Positions 35,995 to 41,790 of a stretch of DNA of 64,000 bases are shown one piece after another. The stretch covers positions 769,501 to 833,500 of the forward strand of contig CP107220.1 of assembly GCA_025757685.1 (NCBI GenBank), given 5' to 3'. Position 1 is the first letter of the stretch. Each line of letters begins with the position of its first letter. Source of the DNA: Oscillospiraceae bacterium (GTDB taxonomy: Bacteria > Bacillota > Clostridia > Oscillospirales > Acutalibacteraceae). A model generated the notes under the pieces. That model made no database searches. It saw only the letters and a program-made list of their open reading frames with translations, and was not told where the DNA came from. The position numbers and the translations under genes are program-made.

Positions 35995-36081
35995 GCCGAT
36001 GTGATGGAATTGGCAGACGTGCTGGACTCAAAATCCAGTGGTAGCGATACCGTGCGGGTTCGACCCCCGCCATCGGCACCA
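35995..36081 (+). tRNA. tRNA-Leu (anticodon CAA)
   Basis: GCCGATG pairs with CATCGGC. The anticodon loop holds CAA, the variable arm is long, and CCA is encoded at 36079-36081. Its last 24 bases are repeated, slightly altered, at 52771-52793. Confidence 0.96.
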
Positions 36082-36132
36082 AAGGCTCTTCGCAAAATGC
36101 GAGGAGCCTTTTTTTGCCGTTTTCGATTTATC

Positions 36133-36161
36133 TTTACAGTGCGTCGACTTTCTGTTACAAT
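36133..36161 (+). promoter_or_regulatory. conserved promoter in left flank, copy A
   Basis: TTTACA at 36133-36138 and TACAAT at 36156-36161 with a 17-bp spacer. The same elements occur in copy B. Confidence 0.75.
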
Positions 36162-36221
36162 AGAACCGTAAACTCTGTATTTATTTTGCTATATGTGACA
36201 TAGGGCGTATGAGAAAAGTGT

Positions 36222-36246
36222 AAAACAGGGAACCGTCCCCAGTTTT
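36222..36246. repeat. REP-like palindrome 1
   Basis: AAAACAGGG and CCCCAGTTTT flank an AACCGT centre. It is one of seven related palindromes in the window, all at 36.2-37.6 or 52.7-55.1 kb. Confidence 0.75.
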
Positions 36247-36298
36247 AAGGGTTCAATGATACATGTATGCATTTTAGTATAGGATAGGGGTGATTGTT

Positions 36299-36847
36299 TT
36301 GCTAAAAAGAAGTACATCGTTATTTCTTGTCTTTCTGTTGATCGTTGGGGTCTTCACAGCCTGTGCAAAAAAAGACAAAGATGATGACGCAAATTTAGTT
36401 ACGGCCACCGTAAAATATAAAGATATTGCCAAAGACAGTGATTTTGATTGGCAAAAGCGCAATAATGCCTATTCATCTGACGGTATTCCAAAGGTGGAGT
36501 TAGAAAAAGACGGGTATTATATGATCAAGATTGTCTGCACAATAAATAATGGCTCTTCCAGAAATTTGGCTTGCTTGAATTTTGTTCCATATAAAGACAG
36601 TCAGATTATGTATGAAGAATATGCCATTGATATTGATCCGCCTGCTTTATATACCATTGATCCGCATACTTCAGATTCGGTAGAGGCGTATATTTTTGTG
36701 AACAAGTCACTGGATACTGAACAAAAAATCGACGAAGCGTTAAAGAACGAGACAATTCTTTTCCGTGCAGTGCTATATACAGATGATGAATCCCCGCAAG
36801 TCGAGGGATCGAATATAAATATACATGGCAAATATGTGGAACAATAG
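36299..36847 (+). CDS. small lipoprotein of unknown function (cargo A1)
   Basis: About 182 residues from TTG 36299, which follows AGGGGTGA at good spacing; GTG 36290 is the alternative. The N-terminus is a lipoprotein signal (LVFLLIVGVFTAC) followed by a Lys/Asp-rich stretch. The rest is a beta-rich domain that may be related to immunoglobulin-like accessory lipoproteins, but I do not recognise it. It is AT-rich compared with the flanking chromosome. A REP-like palindrome starts directly after the stop codon. Confidence 0.65.
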   Translation: MLKRSTSLFLVFLLIVGVFTACAKKDKDDDANLVTATVKYKDIAKDSDFDWQKRNNAYSSDGIPKVELEKDGYYMIKIVCTINNGSSRNLACLNFVPYKDSQIMYEEYAIDIDPPALYTIDPHTSDSVEAYIFVNKSLDTEQKIDEALKNETILFRAVLYTDDESPQVEGSNINIHGKYVEQ

Positions 36848-36870
36848 AACAGGGGACCGTCTCCTGTATT
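36848..36870. repeat. REP-like palindrome 2
   Basis: AACAGGGGACCGTCTCCTGT begins on the base after the TAG stop of the preceding gene. It can form a hairpin. Confidence 0.7.
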
Positions 36871-36990
36871 TTGGCCACTCTAACCCCCGAAATGGCAAAA
36901 ATATGAAGTACGGACTTAGAGCTTATTTTAGCGGCCATAAAAACGCAATAATTTATATTTGCATATTGAAGTAATAGGGGAGGCGATGGT

Positions 36991-37539
36991 GTGAACAAAG
37001 TTGTCCGTGCGCTTATATGCGGTGTAGTAGTGATTGTTTTGTTAGGCGGAGTTGGCATTTTTGCGGATAATGTGCAGTCTGAAGATAAGCCGCTGACAAG
37101 TGTAAATTTGTCTGGCTTGGAAGCCTCTTGCGCATATTTAGGTACAAACTATTGGTATATAAATAATGGATACGAAGTCGACTCTGGATGTAAGCCAGTT
37201 TCCTACATGATTTTTGTTGAAAATCATACAAGCTATGACATTGACGATATTACGGCACAGTTTATAACGAAATACCCCAATACGGTCTCAGAGGCCTTTG
37301 ATTCGTTAGCAGGAGGCTCTTACAGCTTATTACCTGGTGGTGGCGGTAATTCAGAAATTGTGACTTTGCAGGTGCCTCAAGATCTAACAGACGATGAAAT
37401 CTACAAGGCATTAGCGGATAACAAATTGCAAATTAAAGTTCGAATTGATAAATACGAGCAGACTCAATCTGTAAAATGGCGCAGAGCTACAAAGCAGGAA
37501 ATTAAAGATTATGCTATGCCAAATGAAGATGAAGAATAG
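36991..37539 (+). CDS. small exported or membrane-anchored protein (cargo A2)
   Basis: 182 residues from GTG 36991 after GGGAGGCGATG. It has one N-terminal hydrophobic segment (ALICGVVVIVLLGGVGIFA), a likely signal peptide or anchor, then a beta-rich domain with a Gly-rich loop (LLPGGGGNSE). I do not recognise it. It may be a distant relative of the preceding protein, since both end with an acidic tail and face outward. It is AT-rich. Its TAG stop is immediately followed by a palindrome. Confidence 0.6.
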   Translation: MNKVVRALICGVVVIVLLGGVGIFADNVQSEDKPLTSVNLSGLEASCAYLGTNYWYINNGYEVDSGCKPVSYMIFVENHTSYDIDDITAQFITKYPNTVSEAFDSLAGGSYSLLPGGGGNSEIVTLQVPQDLTDDEIYKALADNKLQIKVRIDKYEQTQSVKWRRATKQEIKDYAMPNEDEE

Positions 37540-37562
37540 AACAGGGGACGGTTCCTTGTTTT
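37540..37562. repeat. REP-like palindrome 3
   Basis: AACAGGGGACGGTTCCTTGTT begins on the base after the stop codon of the upstream gene. Confidence 0.75.
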
Positions 37563-37564
37563 GC

Positions 37565-37744
37565 AAAAGAAAAGAGCAGGCCGTGAGACCTGCTCTTCCC
37601 TTGCACCGATCGATGCGGCGGGTGTTTGAATGCGGCGCGCGAAAGAGAGAGAATAAATGAATAAGATAAAACGCGCCGGATACACTGCCCTTTCCTTTTT
37701 CATTTCTTTTTTCGGTATCGAACAACCATCCAACCAATCGGATT
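37565..37744 (-). ncRNA. putative structured non-coding RNA, copy A
   Basis: A consensus minus-strand promoter lies at 37751-37779 and a Rho-independent terminator at 37565-37597 (AAGAGCAGG paired with CCTGCTCTT, then a T-rich run). The about 180-nt body is homologous to 55080-55243. Two internal stems are kept by different bases: GGCGCG/CGCGCC here versus GCGCGTT/AACGCGC there, and GCATCG/CGGTGC here versus CACCG/CGGTG there. A coding alternative (ATG in the body) is out of register between the two copies. The family is not recognised. Confidence 0.6.
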
Positions 37745-37750
37745 GTGTAT

Positions 37751-37779
37751 ATAATACACTATATGAAATGTACTGTCAA
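37751..37779 (-). promoter_or_regulatory. minus-strand promoter of ncRNA copy A
   Basis: Read on the minus strand: TTGACA (37779-37774) and TATTAT (37756-37751) with a 17-bp spacer, both near-perfect consensus. Confidence 0.8.
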
Positions 37780-37869
37780 GAAAAATGTGAAATTTCTTGG
37801 AATGATTTCGATATTATTTTTCAGAACAAACATAGAGCATAGGGACATACAAAAGATAGGAGGTTACAA

Positions 37870-38760
37870 ATGCTTGGACTGAAACGCGGGGCGGTGGCGC
37901 TGTATCCCCACGAAAAGGCATGGGAGACGGAGGCGCAGGCGACCATGGCGCGGCTGCGCCAAATTCTTGGGCCGGTTGCGGTGGAGATGGCTCATGTAGG
38001 CAGCACGGCCATTCCCACGATACAGGCAAAGCCGATTCTTGATATTGCCGTTGCGGTGGATGATTTTGACGCGCTCTTGGCCTATGAAAATCAACTGCGT
38101 GCCGCCGGGTTCTATTACCGTCCTAATGCACAGGCAGGGGTGCGGGGGCAGCTGCTGTTTGCCAGCGGTAGTTATTATGACGGTTCCGGAGACTTGCAAA
38201 CCCACTTTATCCATATTGTGCGCACCGGCAGCGTGGACTGGCAGAATTACATTCTGTTTCGGGACTATCTGCGCACCCACCCGGACGCAGCCGAGCAATA
38301 TGAGCGCCTAAAGTTGGCGCTGGCGGCCAAGCTGCCTACGGACAGCGGCAGAGAGGACTATGTGCAGGGCAAGCAATCCTTTATCCGGTCTGTTTTGCGC
38401 CGTGCTTTATCCGATATGCTCCTTGGCAAAACGGTAGATATTCTGATTGATCGTCCTCTTGGCAGTCATCACCCAAAGCACACGGATATGATTTACCCGG
38501 TGAACTATGGCTATGTGCCGCATATTTTCAGTGCAGATGGGGAAGAAGTGGACGTATATTTGCTGGGCGTAAGCCAGCCGGTGGAGAAATACAAAGGGCG
38601 CGTGATCGCGGTCATTCATCGGCTGAATGATGTGGAGGACAAATGGATTGCTGCGCCAACCGGTGTCACTTTTCCACCGGACGAGATCGAAAAGGCAGTT
38701 AATTTCCAAGAGCAGTATTTTCAGCACGAAATTGAAATTTACAAAGCGGACGATGTGTAA
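37870..38760 (+). CDS. fusion of GrpB/UPF0157 domain and small inorganic-pyrophosphatase-like domain
   Basis: 296 residues after AGGAGGTTACAA. Residues 1 to about 175 are a GrpB-family nucleotidyltransferase-like domain ('HVGSTAIPTIQAKPILDIAV', 'VQGKQSFI'). Residues about 182-290 resemble the short Firmicutes inorganic-diphosphatase-like proteins ('DRPLGSHHPKHTDMIYPVNY', 'GEEVDVYLLGV', 'VIAVIHRLNDVEDKW'). A diphosphatase domain could pull a nucleotidyl-transfer reaction forward; that link is inference. The gene is GC-rich, unlike the cargo on its left. Confidence 0.8.
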   Translation: MLGLKRGAVALYPHEKAWETEAQATMARLRQILGPVAVEMAHVGSTAIPTIQAKPILDIAVAVDDFDALLAYENQLRAAGFYYRPNAQAGVRGQLLFASGSYYDGSGDLQTHFIHIVRTGSVDWQNYILFRDYLRTHPDAAEQYERLKLALAAKLPTDSGREDYVQGKQSFIRSVLRRALSDMLLGKTVDILIDRPLGSHHPKHTDMIYPVNYGYVPHIFSADGEEVDVYLLGVSQPVEKYKGRVIAVIHRLNDVEDKWIAAPTGVTFPPDEIEKAVNFQEQYFQHEIEIYKADDV

Positions 38761-38806
38761 TACGAATCGCGTCTATATTTGTTACGCTAAGTAATGGGGA
38801 GATAGA

Positions 38807-39217
38807 ATGAAGAATAAAACAAAAGCAAGTGGTTATCTATTGTTAATCGGATCTCTATTTATTGTGCTTCAGGATTGTATTAGCTATCGACTGGGGGCAT
38901 GTGATCCACATTATTCTTGGGATAGACAGACGTACTTATTGGTCGGAATACTGTTTCCCATGCTTGTTATATTTTACCTACTATTTACACATAAAGTGAA
39001 AAATAACAAAATTCTTGTTGTTGCAGCAATCCTGGAAATAATAGTTGTCGCAGTTCTTTATATTGCTTACCATACCAATAAGCTGTATTATGAGCCATAC
39101 TGGTACATCCACTCTGAAGGCAGATATTCCTATAAAGTGGCACGTGGTTTGGCACCAGAGATCCATTTTGACTTTTGGAATTACATAGGAAAAGTATGGG
39201 ACGGCACAACACAATGA
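38807..39217 (+). CDS. small multispanning membrane protein, unknown function
   Basis: 136 residues with three hydrophobic segments (about residues 8-24, 46-64 and 70-88) and an aromatic, Tyr-rich C-terminal part (YHTNKLYYEPYWYIHSEG). The start follows GGGGAGATAGA. It is AT-rich and shows no family I recognise. A bidirectional hairpin lies downstream. Confidence 0.6.
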   Translation: MKNKTKASGYLLLIGSLFIVLQDCISYRLGACDPHYSWDRQTYLLVGILFPMLVIFYLLFTHKVKNNKILVVAAILEIIVVAVLYIAYHTNKLYYEPYWYIHSEGRYSYKVARGLAPEIHFDFWNYIGKVWDGTTQ

Positions 39218-39243
39218 CCTTGACATTTGTTATGTCCATAAAC

Positions 39244-39275
39244 ACGACCCGGTACAGTGATCTGTACCGGGTCGG
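39244..39275. terminator. bidirectional hairpin between convergent genes
   Basis: GACCCGGTACAG pairs with CTGTACCGGGTC around 39246-39273. It lies between the plus-strand gene ending at 39217 and the flavodoxin ending at 39293, with a short T-rich run on the plus side. Confidence 0.65.
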
Positions 39276-39292
39276 TTTGCATTTATAGGTGG

Positions 39293-39715
39293 TTACGCCA
39301 GGGCGGCGCCCAGGTTGCGGCAGGCAGCAAGGGCGGTATCGTCCGGTGCCTCATTGGCAATGACGCTGTTGCTCACCAGGTGGGCACCCAGGTCTTTGCA
39401 CTGGTCCTCCCAGGTCTGCATCCACTCGCCGTCGCCCCAGCCGTAGGAACCAAAGAGGGCGATGTCCTTACCGTTCAGTTCCGGCGCGCATTGCAGAAAC
39501 AGCGGCTCAAATTCAAAGTCCTCCAGCTGCTCTGCGCCCATGGCCGGGCAGCCAAAAGCAATGGCGTCATAGTCCTTGACCTGGGCAGGGGAGAAGTCAG
39601 AGGGGGTGAACAGGTTTGCCTGCGCACCGGCAGCGCCTGCGCCCTCTGCTACAGCCTCTGCCATCTGAGCCGTATTGCCTGTGCCGCTCCAATAAACGAT
39701 TGCGATTTTTTTCAT
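39293..39715 (-). CDS. flavodoxin
   Basis: 140 residues with the FMN phosphate loop SGTGNT at 10-15 and the 'FGSYGWGDGEW' ring-binding loop of short-chain flavodoxins. It is an electron carrier that replaces ferredoxin under iron shortage. It is downstream of the DUF3793 gene on the same strand, 30 bp apart, behind a shared promoter with twin operators. Confidence 0.92.
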   Translation of the reverse strand: MKKIAIVYWSGTGNTAQMAEAVAEGAGAAGAQANLFTPSDFSPAQVKDYDAIAFGCPAMGAEQLEDFEFEPLFLQCAPELNGKDIALFGSYGWGDGEWMQTWEDQCKDLGAHLVSNSVIANEAPDDTALAACRNLGAALA

Positions 39716-39745
39716 AATAAATTCCTTTCTGTATCTAAAAAAATA

Positions 39746-40303
39746 TTAAGCACTTTTTACTGTAAGCTGTTCCACATTCCGCTGCCCGCCAAAGAACAAA
39801 CGGCGATATACGCGGGTGCATTTGCTGAATTTACGAAAGGCACCGGCGGCAGCCTCCGGGTTGGTATAAACTTTCCAAACCCCGCAGCAAAGGCAGTTTT
39901 GGCCGTGGTTCTCAATAAAGCCGATCACATCGCCCAGAGGATAGCCTAAAAACAGGCCAATCTCATGGGGAAAGTCGCTGCTGATTGCCAGCTTGCGCCT
40001 TAACACATCAAGACAGGCAGCCGGGGCCGTGCCGGTATAGCCGCAGTGGGCGAGAAATGCGGCCACCCCCGGCTGTTGCAGATCGCAGGCCAGCCGATCC
40101 GGACGGTACACATATACCAGCGCCCGATTGCCGCTTTCCCGCAAAAGCAGTAGTTCAACACCCTTTGGCGCCAGCAGTGCCTGCCAGCGGGAAACGGCCA
40201 TTTGCAATGCTGTTGGGTTCTCCGCAGTGCAGTTGAACAGATTGGCGGTTTTCAGCGACGCCAAAGTGGGCGCGCAGTGGTTGATGAGGTATTGCTCCAG
40301 CAT
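39746..40303 (-). CDS. DUF3793-family protein
   Basis: 185 residues from ATG 40303, which follows AAAGGAG; an upstream in-frame start at 40345 has no site. 'HEIGLFLGYPLGDVIGFIEN' and a CLCC pair are typical of DUF3793. In Clostridia this family commonly neighbours flavodoxins and iron-transport genes, so a role in iron limitation is likely but unproven. Confidence 0.78.
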   Translation of the reverse strand: MLEQYLINHCAPTLASLKTANLFNCTAENPTALQMAVSRWQALLAPKGVELLLLRESGNRALVYVYRPDRLACDLQQPGVAAFLAHCGYTGTAPAACLDVLRRKLAISSDFPHEIGLFLGYPLGDVIGFIENHGQNCLCCGVWKVYTNPEAAAGAFRKFSKCTRVYRRLFFGGQRNVEQLTVKSA

Positions 40304-40318
40304 AAATACTCCTTTGTG

Positions 40319-40334
40319 GTTAGTAAACGCTAAC
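40319..40334. promoter_or_regulatory. operator-like palindrome, proximal copy
   Basis: GTTAGTAAACGCTAAC. It shares 12 of 16 bases with the distal copy at 40489-40504, including both GTTAG/CTAAC arms, and lies just upstream of the DUF3793 ribosome site. Confidence 0.6.
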
Positions 40335-40350
40335 TGCTTTTTCAAATCTT

Positions 40351-40374
40351 AGCCGACGGTATTGCCCGTCGGCT
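40351..40374 (-). promoter_or_regulatory. leader hairpin in the DUF3793-flavodoxin mRNA
   Basis: AGCCGACGG at 40351-40359 and CCGTCGGCT at 40366-40374 form a nine-pair stem within the roughly 200-nt untranslated leader. No T-run follows on the minus strand, so it is not a clear terminator. Confidence 0.5.
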
Positions 40375-40488
40375 ATAAGTATTTACGATAAATAGGGGAT
40401 TATTCCACGCCCGTTAGCCAGGTGATCCTATCCAGTTTTTGGTCACATTTTGAAATTCAATTTGTGTCATTGCTTTTTCAAGGGAACA

Positions 40489-40504
40489 GTTAGCGACCGC
40501 TAAC
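40489..40504. promoter_or_regulatory. operator-like palindrome, distal copy at the transcription start
   Basis: GTTAGCGACCGCTAAC is a near-perfect inverted repeat placed 8 bp downstream of the -10 box, covering the predicted start site. This suits a metalloregulator repressor; which one is inference. Confidence 0.7.
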
Positions 40505-40511
40505 TGATTAG

Positions 40512-40540
40512 ATTTTACCATAGGCTTTATCCGCTGTCAA
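40512..40540 (-). promoter_or_regulatory. promoter of the DUF3793-flavodoxin operon
   Basis: On the minus strand, TTGACA (40540-40535) and TAAAAT (40517-40512) are 17 bp apart, giving a strong promoter whose start is covered by the palindrome. Confidence 0.82.
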
Positions 40541-40791
40541 TAGAAAGAGAATAAAAACAAAAAGATTCAATGAAAGAAAATCGCCGTGTAGCAAATGAAT
40601 CCTGGATGAAATGCTCATGTACGGTAAGGAAGCAAGCAACCGAAAACAAGAGATAGACCGCCAGCACTACACTATTCCGAACCAAAGACCAAAAGATAAG
40701 CATTGTGGGAAAATCTAAACTTTTGGATTTTCCTACAATGCCGACTACGGCGGAATCCCTCCCACTCCTTATATCTTTCTTTCCGTATACA
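40541..40791. other. non-coding junction with a long inverted repeat
   Basis: No gene is supported here. CATTGTGGGAAAATC at 40701-40715 and GATTTTCCTACAATG at 40726-40740 form a 15-bp stem with one mismatch. The composition becomes AT-rich here, so this may mark the left edge of the acquired segment carrying tet(W). Confidence 0.45.
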
Positions 40792-40820
40792 TTGAATTTG
40801 TATTTAGTAAATGCTATAAT
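40792..40820 (+). promoter_or_regulatory. promoter for the P-loop kinase gene
   Basis: TTGAAT at 40792-40797 and TATAAT at 40815-40820 with a 17-bp spacer. Confidence 0.7.
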
Positions 40821-40889
40821 GTCCCTATTCAAATTATAAATGTGTTGAATTAGTTACATGTACATATTTTTTGTGCCGGAGGAAGTGAA

Positions 40890-41411
40890 ATGAAACAAAA
40901 AATTTATCTCATTACAGGCTTAATGGCTTCTGGAAAATCTACAGTTTCCGATTTACTGGCAAAATCAATAGAAAAATGCGTCCATCTTCGTGGTGATGTG
41001 TTCCGAAAAATGATTATTTCAGGCAGAGAAAATATGTCAGCTACCCCATCAGCGGAAGCAGTCCGCCAGCTGTACCTTCGATACAAATTGACTGCTGATG
41101 CGGCAAGGTCATACTTTGACAACGGCTTTTCTGTAGTGATCCAAGATAACTACTACGGTGATGAATTAAACCGAATGATAAATTATCTGCATAAATACCC
41201 TGTTGAGGTTGTCGTTCTTTGTCCAGATGTGGAAACAATAAAAGAAAGGGAACGATACAGGGAGAAAACAGGCTATTCCGGCTTTACGGTTGAAACCTTA
41301 TACGATACATTTATGCAGACAACACCACGGATCGGCTTTTGGCTGGACAATTCCAACCAAACACCGCAGCAGACAGTAGAAACCATTCTGAACGTTAGGA
41401 AGCCGGTATGA
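40890..41411 (+). CDS. AAA-type P-loop kinase of unknown substrate
   Basis: 173 residues. Walker A is GLMASGKST at about 10-18, with 'HLRGDVFRKMI' and the lid-like 'ERERYREKTGYSG'. The fold is that of small nucleotide-dependent kinases, including zeta toxin and chloramphenicol phosphotransferase relatives. No antitoxin is adjacent. The start follows CCGGAGGAAGTGAA. It may be a cargo gene of the tet(W) segment. Confidence 0.7.
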   Translation: MKQKIYLITGLMASGKSTVSDLLAKSIEKCVHLRGDVFRKMIISGRENMSATPSAEAVRQLYLRYKLTADAARSYFDNGFSVVIQDNYYGDELNRMINYLHKYPVEVVVLCPDVETIKERERYREKTGYSGFTVETLYDTFMQTTPRIGFWLDNSNQTPQQTVETILNVRKPV

Positions 41412-41450
41412 TTGTTACATATAAGGGGAAGAAAAATTTCTTTTAGATAC

Positions 41451-41497
41451 TTGTTTTCCTAAAACTGATGTGATATAATAACTGATGTGATATAATA
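41451..41497 (+). promoter_or_regulatory. tet(W) promoter with duplicated -10 region
   Basis: TTGTTT at 41451-41456 and TATAAT at 41474-41479 are 17 bp apart. The 17-bp unit ACTGATGTGATATAATA occurs twice in tandem (41464-41480 and 41481-41497), so a second TATAAT lies at 41491-41496. Confidence 0.75.
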
Positions 41498-41525
41498 ATT
41501 CAATTCCAGAAAAGGAGTAAAAAAT

Positions 41526-41549
41526 ATGCGGCAAGGTATTCTTAAATAA
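41526..41549 (+). CDS. tet(W) leader peptide (7 residues)
   Basis: The ATG at 41526 follows AAAGGAGT and encodes MRQGILK before TAA. It is part of the transcription-attenuation leader typical of ribosomal-protection tet genes. The sequence just after it (GTATTCTTAA) can pair with TTAAGAATAC at about 41624-41633. Confidence 0.75.
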   Translation: MRQGILK

Positions 41550-41717
41550 AACTATAATCAAATAGTGGGAACAAAGGATTATGATAGTCCCTTTTGTAGG
41601 GGCTTAGTTTTTTGTACCCAATTTAAGAATACTTTTGCCTTATCAATTTTGACATATCCCCAAAAACAGCACTCACAAACAGGTGTATGCTGTATATGTG
41701 TATGTCCGCAAATTATC

Positions 41718-41757
41718 ATCCCCAGTGGTAAAAGTATTTTACTGCTGGGGATTTTTA
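41718..41757 (+). terminator. attenuator terminator in the tet(W) leader
   Basis: ATCCCCAGTGGTAAAA and TTTTACTGCTGGGGAT form a long stem at 41718-41752 followed by T5, ending about 34 bp before tet(W). Confidence 0.85.
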
Positions 41758-41790
41758 TGCCCTTCGGGGCAGTAAAGGGAGGACAATCAC

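Larger units (their letters stand above)
36058..36246 (+). repeat. left flank of repeated cargo unit, copy A
   Basis: This stretch is shared with 52771-52961 at high identity. It holds the tRNA-Leu(CAA) 3' end, an intrinsic terminator (AAGGCTC 36082-36088 with GAGCCTT 36104-36110, then T7), a promoter, a leader with a four-codon ORF (ATG at about 36210: M-R-K-V-stop), and a palindrome. The only unique sequence begins after the palindrome. Confidence 0.85.

Noticed and set aside
37509..37733. Minus-strand ORF across palindrome 3 and ncRNA copy A
   Set aside because: Its frame is not kept in the second copy (one-base shift) and its C-terminus is just the translated palindrome.
39257..39949. 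230-codon plus-strand ORF
   Set aside because: Antisense to the flavodoxin and DUF3793 genes, which have clear ribosome sites and motifs.
40527..40832. 101-codon minus-strand ORF
   Set aside because: It overlaps the flavodoxin-operon promoter and the long inverted repeat, has no ribosome site and has no recognisable protein features.
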